A model generated the notes under the pieces. It was not told the origin of the DNA, did no database searches, and saw only the letters and a program-made list of their open reading frames with translations. Both the position numbers and the translations under genes were made by a program. This document shows, piece by piece, positions 1 through 8,532 of a stretch of 64,000 nt of DNA; position 1 is the first letter of the stretch, and every line of letters starts with the position of its first letter. This stretch comes from Dehalococcoidia bacterium (lineage in GTDB: Bacteria; Chloroflexota; Dehalococcoidia; Tepidiformales; Tepidiformaceae), in NCBI GenBank assembly GCA_020847985.1, contig JADLBC010000040.1, forward strand, positions 38,577-102,576, read 5' to 3'.

Positions 1-1
1 C

Positions 2-364
2 CGGGCGGCGCTGCTGCGGGTGGTCTCGAACCTGGTGGATAACGCGATCAAGTTCAGCCCCCGGGGAAGCACGATCCACGCGAGCGCGCGGGATGAGGGC
101 GACCTCGTGGCGTTCGAAGTGCGGGATGAGGGCCCGGGGATCGCCGAGAGCGACCTGCCGCGCGTATTCGAACGGTTCTACAAAGGCGACGCGTCGCGGG
201 CGGGGACGGGCGTGGGGCTGGGGCTGGCGATTGTGAAGCACCTGGTGCGCGCGCACGGGGGCACTGCAACCGCTTCCAGCCCACCGGGAGCCGGGGCGAT
301 TTTCACGGTGCGGCTGCCACGGCGGTTCGTCGGGCAGCGGGCGCCGCTTTCGCGAACGGCCTGA
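2..364 (+). CDS. Sensor histidine kinase, C-terminal part (5' end outside window)
   Basis: This is the last ~120 residues of a two-component sensor kinase; the sensor and dimerisation/phosphoacceptor parts lie before the window. What is seen is a nearly complete HATPase_c domain: N box (SNLVDNAIKFS), G1 (DEGPGI), F box (FERFYK) and G2 (GVGLGLAIVKHLV). It should bind ATP and phosphorylate a His in the missing part, which then passes phosphate to a response regulator. The frame opens at base 2 and ends with TGA at 362-364. A short, slightly basic tail follows the domain. The partner regulator is probably upstream and cannot be seen. Confidence 0.93.
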   Translation, partial: RAALLRVVSNLVDNAIKFSPRGSTIHASARDEGDLVAFEVRDEGPGIAESDLPRVFERFYKGDASRAGTGVGLGLAIVKHLVRAHGGTATASSPPGAGAIFTVRLPRRFVGQRAPLSRTA

Positions 365-445
365 CGAGGTTCGAGGTTCGAGGCTCGAGGCATGAGGCGG
401 GTCCCTGGCACGCGCGATCGATCGTTGAGTTTTGAAGTTTGAGCG
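365..445. repeat. Two blocks of degenerate tandem heptamers
   Basis: Directly after the kinase stop there are five successive 7-mers of the form CGAGGYN/TGAGGCG (365-399). After a 25-base spacer come three more of the form TTGARNN (425-445), which run up to the stop codon of the convergent gene. The two blocks match in direct rather than inverted orientation. The 7-base period is the same as in the intergenic arrays at 26.0, 52.6, 53.3 and 55.5 kb, but the unit sequence differs. The function is unknown. Confidence 0.5.
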
Positions 446-1120
446 CTAAGGGCCGCGCCGTTGGATGCGGACGGTGCCGCGAGGGGCTTCGAGCAGGAGG
501 CTTGGGGAGTCGGTGGTGGCGCCGCTGGTGGCGCCGTCCTGGAGGGGGAATTCGCTCTGGAGCTTGCCGCTGCCATCGAGCATGAACTGCTGGTTCTGCG
601 CGAGCGTGACGGTGATGTCGCCATTGCCGGTGGTGGCGGTGATAGGGCCGCGGAGCCAGTTCACGACGATGTCGCCCTTGCCGGTGACGAGTTCGAGGCG
701 GGCGCTGTAGGGCACGGTGAGCTGTACGGTCGGGCGGCCGCGGCCGGCTGGCCCGGGTTCGCGCCAGGTGCGGATGGTGACGGTTTCGCCATCGCGTTCG
801 ATGCGGGATTCGAGGCCGGCGAGGTCGTCGTAGGCATCGTCGCGGGAATCGCCGCGCCCTTCGCGAACGACCGTGGCGAGCACGGTGGAATCGCGCTGGC
901 CCATCACGAGGATGCTGCCTTCCATGTTTTCGACGCGCACGGTCGGGGTGCCTCGCGTGGAGAGGGCCTGTTCGAGGCGCTCGGTGACGATGACGGCGGC
1001 GTCATCGCCGGGGGCGAGAAAGCGAAGGACGGTGAAGAGCACGACGGCCATGCCGGCGGGGGGCAGGACCCACCAGAAGCGCCGGTAGCCGGGCGCGAGG
1101 TCGAGGTCCGCGAGGTTCAC
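446..1120 (-). CDS. Membrane-anchored DUF4097-like protein
   Basis: A 224-residue protein with a short cytoplasmic N-terminus, one hydrophobic segment at about residues 14-36 (FWWVLPPAGMAVVLFTVLRF) and an exterior domain. The domain has the repetitive beta pattern of DUF4097-type, adhesin-like sheets: alternating short strands with turns such as GKGDIVV and GNGDITV. The start overlaps the stop of purM by four bases (ATGA), so translation is coupled to purM. That pairing looks like genome compaction rather than shared function. The molecular role is unknown; the fold call rests on the repeated G-x-G-D-I pattern only. Confidence 0.7.
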   Translation of the reverse strand: MNLADLDLAPGYRRFWWVLPPAGMAVVLFTVLRFLAPGDDAAVIVTERLEQALSTRGTPTVRVENMEGSILVMGQRDSTVLATVVREGRGDSRDDAYDDLAGLESRIERDGETVTIRTWREPGPAGRGRPTVQLTVPYSARLELVTGKGDIVVNWLRGPITATTGNGDITVTLAQNQQFMLDGSGKLQSEFPLQDGATSGATTDSPSLLLEAPRGTVRIQRRGP

Positions 1121-2163
1121 AGGTTCTTGAGTTCGACGCGGCGCCCGGTATCGGGGACGACCTGGCCGATGCGGAGCGCGCCGGGAATGGCATCGATCAC
1201 GCCGGCGGCATCGCCGGGATCGACCATGAGGACGAGGCCGATGCCCATGTTGAAGACTTCGTACATTTCCTCGGCGGCGATTTCGCCACGTTGTTCGATG
1301 AGCCGGAAGATGGGGAGCACGGGCCAGGCCTTCGTATCGAAGACGGCGGTGAGGTCGCGCGGGAGGATGCGGGGGACGTTTTCGGTGTAGCCGCCGCCGG
1401 TGATGTGGGCGATGCCGTGGACGCGATCGAGCACGGGTGTGACGACGGTGGCGTAGGGAAGGTGGGTGGCGAGCAGGGCATCGCCGATGGTGGCGCCGCC
1501 GAGCAGGGCGGGCTTCTCGGCGAGCAGGCGGACGGTTTCTTCGGGCGGTTCGCCGTCGGCGATGTGGAGGGCCTTGCGGGCGAGGGAGAAGCCGTTGGTG
1601 TGCAGGCCGGAGCTGGGAATGCCGATGAGGGCGTCGCCGGCGCGCACCTTCGAACCATCGATGATCTGGTCGCGTTCGACGACGCCGACGATGAAGCCGG
1701 CGAGGTCGAAGTCGCCGGGGGCGTAGACATCGGGCATGTCGGCGGTTTCGCCACCGAGGAGGGCGCAGCCGGCATCGGCGCAGGCGCGGGCGACGCCTTC
1801 GACGAGGGTTGTCTTCTGGTCGTTGGTGAGGCCGTTGCCGGCGATGTAATCGAGGAAGAAGAGGGGCGTGGCGCCGCAGGCGAGGATGTCGTTGACGCTG
1901 TGGCCGAGGATATCGGCGCCGCAGAGGTCGAGGCGGGCGGCGGCGAGCTGGACCTTCACCTTCGTGCCGATGCCATCGGCGCTGGCGGCGAGCACGGGGT
2001 CGCGATATCCCTCGCCGAGGCGGAAGAGGCCGCTGAAGGGGCCTGCATCGCTCAGGACTTCGGGACGGCGGGCCTGGGCGAGGATGCCGGGCAGGCCGGC
2101 GGCGAACCGGCTGCGCGCGGCGATATCGACGCCGGCGGCGGCGTAGGCTTTCTGTTCGGTCAC
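1117..2163 (-). CDS. purM: Phosphoribosylformylglycinamidine cyclo-ligase
   Basis: AIR synthetase, the fifth step of de novo purine synthesis. It closes the imidazole ring of FGAM to AIR with ATP in the cytoplasm. The 348-residue length is normal. Recognisable features are the N-terminal YAAAGVDI stretch, the ADGIGTKVK glycine/Lys motif (about residues 62-70), the HSVNDI metal/ATP motif (about 87-92), GGETADMP, and the C-terminal GGGYTENVPR. No other pur gene is adjacent; the gene downstream (DUF4097-like) overlaps its stop by four bases. The upstream gap of about 85 bases to the next gene on the same strand probably carries the promoter. Confidence 0.97.
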   Translation of the reverse strand: MTEQKAYAAAGVDIAARSRFAAGLPGILAQARRPEVLSDAGPFSGLFRLGEGYRDPVLAASADGIGTKVKVQLAAARLDLCGADILGHSVNDILACGATPLFFLDYIAGNGLTNDQKTTLVEGVARACADAGCALLGGETADMPDVYAPGDFDLAGFIVGVVERDQIIDGSKVRAGDALIGIPSSGLHTNGFSLARKALHIADGEPPEETVRLLAEKPALLGGATIGDALLATHLPYATVVTPVLDRVHGIAHITGGGYTENVPRILPRDLTAVFDTKAWPVLPIFRLIEQRGEIAAEEMYEVFNMGIGLVLMVDPGDAAGVIDAIPGALRIGQVVPDTGRRVELKNL

Positions 2164-2248
2164 CGCGTGGCCTCCGTGCTCCGCATGCGCTCCAGACTAC
2201 AGTCCGGGGGCGCGAGGGGACAGCGAAACCACGCGGGCGGGGCGCGGA

Positions 2249-2713
2249 TTAGTAGCGGCCGCCGAGCTTGGTGTGGTCCCAGGAGTAGACATCGACGGGG
2301 TTTACGCGAACGATGACGCGCTTGGCGGCGGCTTTGAGCTGGCCTTCCGAGGGGGTATCGGAAAGGGGGGCGCCGCTGTACTTGTGGCCGACGAGGCCCA
2401 TGAGCTTCGCGGTCTCGACGTTGTCGGTGATTATCTCGGCTTCGCCTTCGACGACGACACCCCTGAGCTGGTTGTAGGCGGTGCCGGTTTCGAGCATGCA
2501 GGTGATCTTGGGATTGCGCTGGAGGTTGAGGATCTTCTGGCTCTTGCCGAAGGTGGTGAAGTGGAACTTGCCATCGACGACGACGTACCACATGGCGACG
2601 AGGTGGGGGAAGCCTTTGGGGCCGATGGAGGCGACCTGGAGGGTCCACCCTTCTTCCATGAGGGCTTTCTGTTCGTCATCGGTGAGGGCGATCTGGTTGC
2701 GGCGGCTGGGCAT
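2249..2713 (-). CDS. PPOX-class flavin/F420-dependent protein
   Basis: A 154-residue split-barrel protein of the pyridoxamine-5'-phosphate-oxidase-like superfamily. The typical N-terminal helix plus barrel is visible (GWTLQVASIGPKGFPHLVAM, then FHFTTFGKSQKILNLQRNP with conserved K/R-N-P), and it ends in SWDHTKLGGRY. Members that look like this often use coenzyme F420 or FMN to reduce or oxidise small molecules, but the cofactor cannot be decided here. It is divergent from another split-barrel protein at 2798, with an 84-base shared promoter region that contains a short GGGGT/ACCCC hairpin near 2763. Confidence 0.85.
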   Translation of the reverse strand: MPSRRNQIALTDDEQKALMEEGWTLQVASIGPKGFPHLVAMWYVVVDGKFHFTTFGKSQKILNLQRNPKITCMLETGTAYNQLRGVVVEGEAEIITDNVETAKLMGLVGHKYSGAPLSDTPSEGQLKAAAKRVIVRVNPVDVYSWDHTKLGGRY

Positions 2714-2797
2714 GGGTGCGGGCCTCGCGGGGTGTAAGATGCCGCAAATCTACAGGTCCGCGGGGTTCGAAACACCCCGGAGGGCGCGGAGTGCCGC

Positions 2798-3400
2798 ATG
2801 AGTGACGATACTTTCCATCCGGGGGAACGTTTCATGCAGGACCAGCATGATTCGCGCCGGCTCGCGGACGCCGTCCAGCGGGCCACGTTCCACGGCGAAT
2901 TCACCGCGAACGACCGGGCGTTCATCGAGCGCATGGATATGTTCTTCCTCGCGACGGGCGACGCGGGCGGGAACCTGGACTGTTCGTACAAGGGCGGCAA
3001 CCCGGGATTCGTGCGCGTGGTCGATGCACGGACGCTGGCGTTTCCGAACTACGACGGGAACGGGATGTTCATGAGCCTGGGGAACATCAGGGAGCACGCG
3101 AAGGTGGGGATGCTGTTCATCGATTTCGCCAACCAATGGCGGATGCGGGTGAACGGGACGGCGGCGGTTTCGTTCGATGACGCGTTGCTGGCGGAGTACC
3201 CGGGGGCGTCGGCGATGGTGCGGGTGACAGCGGGGCAGATCTTCCCGAACTGCGGGCGGTACATCCACAAGATGGAGACGGTTGAGCGGTCGGTGTTCGT
3301 GCCGCAGGCTGGGCTCGAGACGCCGGAGCCGGGATGGAAGGCGCACTTCGCGGAGGTGCTGCCCGAGGCTCAGCGGCACAAGCACGCCGGGGAGGGCTGA
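2798..3400 (+). CDS. Pyridoxamine 5'-phosphate oxidase-related FMN-binding protein
   Basis: A 200-residue protein of the split-barrel flavin fold (FLATGDAGGNLDCSYKGGNPGFVRVVD, then NIREHAKVGMLFIDFANQWRMRVNG). This is the pattern of the PPOX-related group that binds FMN and is often annotated as general stress or flavin-nucleotide-binding protein. The C-terminal third has NCGRYIHKM, a conserved signature of this subgroup. The physiological substrate is unknown. Its stop overlaps the start of ppk2 by one base (TGATG), so the two are probably an operon. ATG at 2798 is preceded by a purine-rich stretch (GGAGGGCGCGGAG). Confidence 0.85.
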   Translation: MSDDTFHPGERFMQDQHDSRRLADAVQRATFHGEFTANDRAFIERMDMFFLATGDAGGNLDCSYKGGNPGFVRVVDARTLAFPNYDGNGMFMSLGNIREHAKVGMLFIDFANQWRMRVNGTAAVSFDDALLAEYPGASAMVRVTAGQIFPNCGRYIHKMETVERSVFVPQAGLETPEPGWKAHFAEVLPEAQRHKHAGEG

Positions 3401-4212
3401 TGCCAAACAACCACTCGCAGCCGCTGGTACCACCGCACGGGAAGAAGTTCGACCTCGACGACTACGCGCCTGGCTACAGCGGCGGATACGACCGGGCGCG
3501 GGCGGAAGCGGAGATCGTGGCGCTGCGCATCCGGCTCAACGACCTCCAGGACGTGCTCTACGCGGACCGGCGCTTCAGCCTGCTGATCGTGCTGCAGGGT
3601 ATCGACACGGCGGGCAAGGATGGGACGATCAAGAGCGTGTTCCAGCAAGTTGGCCCGCTGGGGTGTTCGGTATCGAACTTTGGCGTGCCGACGGACGAGG
3701 AGCTGGGGCACGACTTCCTCTGGCGGTACCACCAGCGGACGCCGAAGAAGGGTTCGGTGGTGATCTTCAACCGTTCGCACTACGAGGCGGTGCTGGTGGA
3801 GCGGGTGAAGAACCTGGTTCCGAAAGAGACGTGGCAGGGGCGTTACGACCAGATCAACCAGTTCGAGGATCTGCTCAGCCGGTCGGGCACGGTGATCATG
3901 AAGTTCTTCCTGCACATTTCGAAGGACGAGCAACGGGAACGGCTGCAGGAGCGCATCGACAACCCGAAGAAGAACTGGAAGTTCCGGGTTGGGGACCTGG
4001 ATGAGCGCAAGCTCTGGGGCGATTACGAGGACGCGTTCGAGGACATGATCGCGAAATGCAACACGGCATCGGCGCCCTGGCACGTGGTGCCTGCGGACCG
4101 CAAGTGGTACCGGGACGTCGTGATCGCGCAGGCGCTGATCGAACGGCTGGAGGCGCTGGACCTTCGCTATCCGCCGGCGGAACCGGGGATCAAGGGGTTG
4201 AAGGTCGAGTAG
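3400..4212 (+). CDS. ppk2: Polyphosphate kinase 2 family phosphotransferase
   Basis: Transfers phosphate between inorganic polyphosphate and nucleotides in the cytosol. The single P-loop kinase domain (270 residues) shows the Walker A variant GIDTAGKDG, the Walker B region VVIFNRSHYEAVLVERV, and the lid/substrate motifs IDNPKKNWKFRVGDLDER and ADRKWYRDVVIA, all characteristic of PPK2. Length and architecture fit a one-domain enzyme, not a tandem class II enzyme. The ATG at 3400 is used because it overlaps the upstream TGA. The longer open frame to 3334 lies inside the preceding gene. The 3' end overlaps the convergent GNAT gene by 23 bases. Confidence 0.95.
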   Translation: MPNNHSQPLVPPHGKKFDLDDYAPGYSGGYDRARAEAEIVALRIRLNDLQDVLYADRRFSLLIVLQGIDTAGKDGTIKSVFQQVGPLGCSVSNFGVPTDEELGHDFLWRYHQRTPKKGSVVIFNRSHYEAVLVERVKNLVPKETWQGRYDQINQFEDLLSRSGTVIMKFFLHISKDEQRERLQERIDNPKKNWKFRVGDLDERKLWGDYEDAFEDMIAKCNTASAPWHVVPADRKWYRDVVIAQALIERLEALDLRYPPAEPGIKGLKVE

Positions 4213-4576
4213 GGCGGCGCAGTTCGCGGCGGAAGGCGATGCCGCCGGCGGGGCCTTCGCCGTGGAGCGGCCGGAGGCCCATGCGGCTCCAGAAGTAGAC
4301 GGCGAGCCCGAGATGTGGCGGCGCCCACGCGGTCAGTGCATCCCAGGGCCCGGCCTCGGCGGCTTCGCGGAGGAGGCGGGCGGCTTCGGAGCCGAGACCA
4401 TACCCGCGGGCGGGCACATCGATGCAGAGCGCGGCGATGTACAGGTCGCGGCCGTGTGTCTCGAGGCGGATGCGGCCGGCGGGCGTGCCATCGGCGAGGC
4501 GGACGATGCGCAGGGTGCCATCGCCGGCGTCTTCGATGCGCGCCCGGTGCCCGGTGAGCGGCAGCGCGACGGTCAT
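4190..4576 (-). CDS. GNAT-family acetyltransferase-like protein
   Basis: A small protein (128 residues from the ATG at 4576) with a GNAT-like layout. A beta-rich N-half (GTLRIVRLADGTPAGRIRL) is followed by AALCIDVPARGYGLGSEAARLLREAAE, where RGYGLGSEA resembles the acetyl-CoA pyrophosphate loop R/Q-x-x-G-x-G/A, and then AVYFWSRMGLRPL (the Y/F-x-x-x-G-F/L motif). The acceptor substrate is unknown. The start at 4576 overlaps the stop of the DinG-type helicase by four bases, so it is translationally coupled. The longer frame to 4636 would sit inside the helicase and is not favoured. Confidence 0.75.
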   Translation of the reverse strand: MTVALPLTGHRARIEDAGDGTLRIVRLADGTPAGRIRLETHGRDLYIAALCIDVPARGYGLGSEAARLLREAAEAGPWDALTAWAPPHLGLAVYFWSRMGLRPLHGEGPAGGIAFRRELRRPTRPSTP

Positions 4577-7320
4577 TCGAGCCACTCGCGGACGCGTTCG
4601 GCGACGACGGGCGAGGCGGCGCGGATTCTCGTGCACCCGGGCAGCGCATCGACGAAGGCGCGGCCGTAGCGCTTTTCGGTGAGGCGGCGGTCGAGGACGG
4701 CGACGACGCCGCGGTCGTGGCGGTCGCGAATGAGGCGGCCAAAGCCCTGGCGGAAGCGAAGGATGGCGGACGGGAGCGAGAACTCCTCGAAGGGGTTGGC
4801 GTACTGCTCGCCGCGAGCGCGCTGGACGGGGTCGGTGGGGACGGCGAACGGGAGCCGGACGATGATGAGCTGGGAGAGGGCATCGCCGCGGATGTCGACG
4901 CCTTCCCAGAAGCTCTGGGCGCCGAGGATGACGCTGCGGGGGTTCGCGCGGAGGTTATCGGTGAGGCGGCGGGGGTCGCCATCGATGCCCTGGGCGAAGA
5001 CGTTGATGCCGGCGGCTTCGAGTTCGGGGCGAATAAGCGCGGCGACGGCCTGCAACGCGGCGTGTGACGTGAACAGGGCGAGGGTGCGGCCCTCAGCGGC
5101 GGTAACCAGGCGGCTGATGACGGGCGCGACGGCGTCGTTAAAGGCGCGGTCGGAGGGTTCGGGGACATCGGTGATGGCCGCGAGCAGGGTCGAGGCTTCG
5201 TAATCGAACGGCGAGCCGAGTTGCAGGGTGCGCGGCGTTTCGAGGCCGATGCGCTTCGCGGCGTACTCCATGCTGCCGTTGGCAGCGAGGGTGGCACTGG
5301 TGGCGACGACGGTGCGGCGCTTTTCGAAGAGTTCGGACCAGAGCCGGGGCCCGACATCGAGGGGGGCGGTGTTTACGGAGGCGGATCCATCGCGTTCGCG
5401 GGCGAGCCAGGTGACGGAGCCGCCATCGCTATCGCCCGCGAGGAGGATGTGGAGCAGCGAACGGAGGTCCTCGACCTTACGGCGGGCGGTATCGACCTCG
5501 CCGGCGATGGCGTCGGGCTCTTCGGTGGTGGCGCCGGTGGCGACGAGCTGGGCAGCGGCCTCGGCGCGGGCGTTGATATCGGCGAGGGCACGGTCGAGGA
5601 CGGCCCAGGCGTCGGCCGCGGCGGACCAGCCGAGTCGGGCGCGAAGGGCTGCGTCCAGGACTATGCGGTCGTCGTCGGTGCCGCGGGGGACGAACGCGGC
5701 GAAGGCTTCGAAGGTGGCCGGTACGAGCTTCGCGGCGGCGGCCACGGCGGTCTCGAGGGCGGCCGCGGCCATGGTCACGCCGCCTTCGGGGAACTGCTTG
5801 AGGAGGGTGACGACGCCGCCTTCGCGCTGGTCGCGCTGGCGGGGGCGATGGAGGCCTTCGAGGGCTTCGGCGAGGAGGCGGCGGCTGGCGCTGCCGCCGA
5901 ACTGGCGCGTGGCCTGGTCCTCGAGGTTGTGGGCTTCATCGATGATGAGGTGGTCGAAGGCGGGGAGGACGGAGCCACCGGCGGCGACATCGGCGAGGAG
6001 GAGGGCATGGTTGACGACGATCAGGTGGGCGGCCTCGCCGGCCTTGCGGGCGCGCTGGAGGAAGCATTTGCCTTCGCGCACCCAGACGGGCTGCTTCGCC
6101 AGGCAGTCGGTGTCCTGGGCGCTGAAGCGCTGCCAGGTGACGAAGTCGTTGCGGTCGAGGCTGAGTTCGCCGCGGTCGCCGGTCTCGGTTTCGGGAAGCC
6201 AGAGGAGCATGCGGGTCGCGAGCTGGGCGAAGTCGGGGTCGCCGAGATTCGCCATATAGCTCGACATCCAGCGGCGAACGCAGAGGTAGTTCTGGCGGCC
6301 CTTGAGGAGCGAGGCGCGAAGCTCTGATTCACCGGTGATTTCGCCGGCGGCGACGAGGATGCGCCGGAGGGCGGGGATGTCCTTGCGGATGAGCTGTTCC
6401 TGGAGGGCGATGGTGTTGGTGGAGATGACGACGCGTTCGCCGTTGCGGAGGGCGTGCATGGCGGCGGGGAGAAGGTAGGCGAGGGACTTGCCGACGCCGG
6501 TGCCGGCTTCGATGAGCCAGTGGCCACCTTCGGCCATGGCGCGGCGGACGGCTTCGGCCATGCGTTCCTGCTCGGCGCGGGCTTCGAATCCTTCGAAGGC
6601 GCGCGGGGCGGCGGCAAGTGCGCGTTCGAGTTCGCCGCGAATGACGAGCTGGCGTGGTTCGCGCTTCTGCAGCGGTTCGAGCGCCGGGGCCGGACGAATG
6701 CTGGGGAGGCTGCGTTCGCCCTGGGGGATGCCCTCCCACGAGCGCCCGGCGATGAGCTCGGCGACGACGGGGTCGTGCATGGAGATGAGCCGCGCCATTT
6801 GCAGGCGGGTGTCCTCGGGAATGGCGGCGGCGCGTGCGAGGAGGGCGGAGAAGACGGCGGCGGCGGTTCGCGCATCGGGGAGCGCGCGATGGTAGGTCCC
6901 TGCTTCGACGCCGAGGTGGGCGGCGAGCTCTTCAAGGTTGCGCGGCTGGCGTTCCGGGATCAGATGGCGGGAGAGGACGACGGTATCGACCTGGGGGACG
7001 CCATCGAGGGCAACACCCTCGCGGCGGAGATGGCCCAGGTCGAAGCGGATGTTCTGGCCGACGATGGGGCCATCGCCGATAAAGTCGCGCAGCTCGCCGA
7101 TGACCTCTTCGATGCGGGGTGCGAGGGCGACATCGTCATCGGTGATGCCGGTGAGGTGGGCGACGAAGGGTGGGATGGGCCGCCCGGGGTTCACGAGCCG
7201 TTCGTAGGTGGCGAGCACGGCGCCGGACTCATCGAAGCGGACGGCGCCGATCTCGGTGACGCGGTCGTCCTCGGCGAGGCCGGTGGTCTCGAGGTCGAGG
7301 GAGACGAAGGAGCGAGTCAC
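4573..7320 (-). CDS. dinG: DnaQ-like exonuclease fused to DinG/XPD-type helicase
   Basis: A 915-residue fusion for DNA repair or recombination. Residues 1-170 are a DEDDh 3'-5' exonuclease with all motifs: DLETTG (ExoI), GQNIRFDLGHL (ExoII) and HRALPDARTAA (ExoIII). Residues from about 235 are a superfamily 2 helicase with Walker A EAGTGVGKSLAYL, DEAH box (IIDEAHNLED), VVNHALLL before it, and C-terminal motifs V-VI (GAQSFWEGVDIRGD, QGFGRLIRDRHDRG). In XPD/DinG an iron-sulphur cluster uses four Cys between motifs I and II. Here only three occur (Cys347, Cys406, Cys419), and Gln410 lies where the third is expected. This is the same domain order as Firmicutes and Chloroflexota DinG proteins. Confidence 0.93.
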   Translation of the reverse strand: MTRSFVSLDLETTGLAEDDRVTEIGAVRFDESGAVLATYERLVNPGRPIPPFVAHLTGITDDDVALAPRIEEVIGELRDFIGDGPIVGQNIRFDLGHLRREGVALDGVPQVDTVVLSRHLIPERQPRNLEELAAHLGVEAGTYHRALPDARTAAAVFSALLARAAAIPEDTRLQMARLISMHDPVVAELIAGRSWEGIPQGERSLPSIRPAPALEPLQKREPRQLVIRGELERALAAAPRAFEGFEARAEQERMAEAVRRAMAEGGHWLIEAGTGVGKSLAYLLPAAMHALRNGERVVISTNTIALQEQLIRKDIPALRRILVAAGEITGESELRASLLKGRQNYLCVRRWMSSYMANLGDPDFAQLATRMLLWLPETETGDRGELSLDRNDFVTWQRFSAQDTDCLAKQPVWVREGKCFLQRARKAGEAAHLIVVNHALLLADVAAGGSVLPAFDHLIIDEAHNLEDQATRQFGGSASRRLLAEALEGLHRPRQRDQREGGVVTLLKQFPEGGVTMAAAALETAVAAAAKLVPATFEAFAAFVPRGTDDDRIVLDAALRARLGWSAAADAWAVLDRALADINARAEAAAQLVATGATTEEPDAIAGEVDTARRKVEDLRSLLHILLAGDSDGGSVTWLARERDGSASVNTAPLDVGPRLWSELFEKRRTVVATSATLAANGSMEYAAKRIGLETPRTLQLGSPFDYEASTLLAAITDVPEPSDRAFNDAVAPVISRLVTAAEGRTLALFTSHAALQAVAALIRPELEAAGINVFAQGIDGDPRRLTDNLRANPRSVILGAQSFWEGVDIRGDALSQLIIVRLPFAVPTDPVQRARGEQYANPFEEFSLPSAILRFRQGFGRLIRDRHDRGVVAVLDRRLTEKRYGRAFVDALPGCTRIRAASPVVAERVREWLE

Positions 7321-7448
7321 GGTACGAACATTCGTGCGAAGCCGGGTTGCGGTCCATCCCTGCCGGCGATCGGGGAGGGGGCAGCGGGAACAGTGTCGGC
7401 GACGGGCGCGCCACCGCTTGTCGCGGGCGCGGGGACGCGGGCAGGAGG

Positions 7449-8363
7449 TTAGCGGCGGAAGCTGTCGAGGGTGCGGCGGATGCCGTCATCGAAGGTGACT
7501 TCGGGCTGCCAGCCGAGCACCTCGCGGGCACGGGAGGTATCGAGCCAGAAGGCGCGCACATCGCCGGCGCGGGGCGGGCCGAAGCGAGGCTCGGCGGTGA
7601 TGCCGGCGGCGGCGGTGAGTGCGGCATAGATGGTGTTCACGGAGGTGCCTTCGCCGACGCCGATATTGAGGGTTTCGCCGCCGCCGCGGGTGAGCGCGAG
7701 GACGTTGGCGCGGGCGATATCGCCAACGTAGATGTAGTCCTTCAGCTGTTCGCCGTCGCCATCGATGGTGCAGGGTTCGCCGGCGAGGAGCCGTCCGGTG
7801 AAGATGGCGACGACGCCGGCCTCGCCGTGAGGGTCCTGGCGGGGGCCGAAGGCGTTGGAGTAGCGCAGGATGGTGAATTCGAGGCCTTCGGTGCGGCCCT
7901 TGAGGGCGATGTAGAGTTCGCCGACGAGCTTGGACATGCCGTAGTTGGAGACGGGCCGCAGGGGATGGGTCTCGGGGATGGGGAGGACGTCGGGGTTACC
8001 ATAGACGGTGCCGCCGGAGGCGGAATAGATGAGCTTGCGGACGCCGTAGCGCACACAGAGATCGGCGATGCGGGCGGTGCCGCCACCGTTGACTTCGAGG
8101 TCGTGGACGATATCGCCGCTGCTGAGCTTGACGCTGGCCTGGGCGGCGTGATGGTTGACGACTTCGGGGCGGAAGCTGGCGAAGAGGCGCTCGCTCTCGG
8201 CGGAGTGGATATCGGCTTCGTGGAGGACGGCGCCTTCGGGGACGTTGGCGCGGCGGCCAGTGGCGAGGTTATCGATGACGTGGACTTCGTGGCCTTCGGC
8301 CAGGTAGGCCTCGACGACGTGGGAGCCAATGAAGCCGGCTCCGCCAGTAACGAGGATGCGCAT
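7449..8363 (-). CDS. NAD-dependent epimerase (UDP-glucose 4-epimerase type)
   Basis: An extended short-chain dehydrogenase of 304 residues acting on nucleotide sugars. It has the NAD loop TGGAGFIGS at residues 7-15, NHHAAQASV, the catalytic Ser region YSASGGTVYG, and the Y-x-x-x-K pair in SNYGMSKLVGE. FGPRQDPHGEAGVVAIF and DGDGEQLKDYIYVGDIA are typical of GalE-like enzymes. It probably supplies galactose or a related sugar for surface polysaccharide. The ATG at 8363 is chosen because MRILVTGG starts the fold and AAAGGGGT stands 6 bases upstream; 26 extra upstream codons would be low-complexity. Confidence 0.92.
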   Translation of the reverse strand: MRILVTGGAGFIGSHVVEAYLAEGHEVHVIDNLATGRRANVPEGAVLHEADIHSAESERLFASFRPEVVNHHAAQASVKLSSGDIVHDLEVNGGGTARIADLCVRYGVRKLIYSASGGTVYGNPDVLPIPETHPLRPVSNYGMSKLVGELYIALKGRTEGLEFTILRYSNAFGPRQDPHGEAGVVAIFTGRLLAGEPCTIDGDGEQLKDYIYVGDIARANVLALTRGGGETLNIGVGEGTSVNTIYAALTAAAGITAEPRFGPPRAGDVRAFWLDTSRAREVLGWQPEVTFDDGIRRTLDSFRR

Positions 8364-8484
8364 CGAGTACCCCTTTCGAACGGCCCTTCGAAAGAGAGGA
8401 TACGGGGGCGGGGGAAAGAAGGAAGGGAAGGAACGGTGCAAACGGCCTTGCGGATCCGTCGAGGGCGCGGGCCGGGCAGCGCAA

Positions 8485-8508
8485 CGCCCCGGGGGTGTGC
8501 CCGGGGCG
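8485..8508 (-). terminator. GC hairpin downstream of the cNMP-binding gene
   Basis: A perfect 9-bp inverted repeat (CGCCCCGGG / CCCGGGGCG) with a 6-base loop, 24 bases after the stop of the minus-strand gene at 8533. There is no U-run, so it may be a weak or factor-assisted terminator or an mRNA 3' stabiliser. Confidence 0.5.
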
Positions 8509-8532
8509 CGGCGGCTGAGCGTGCGTGGGGAC

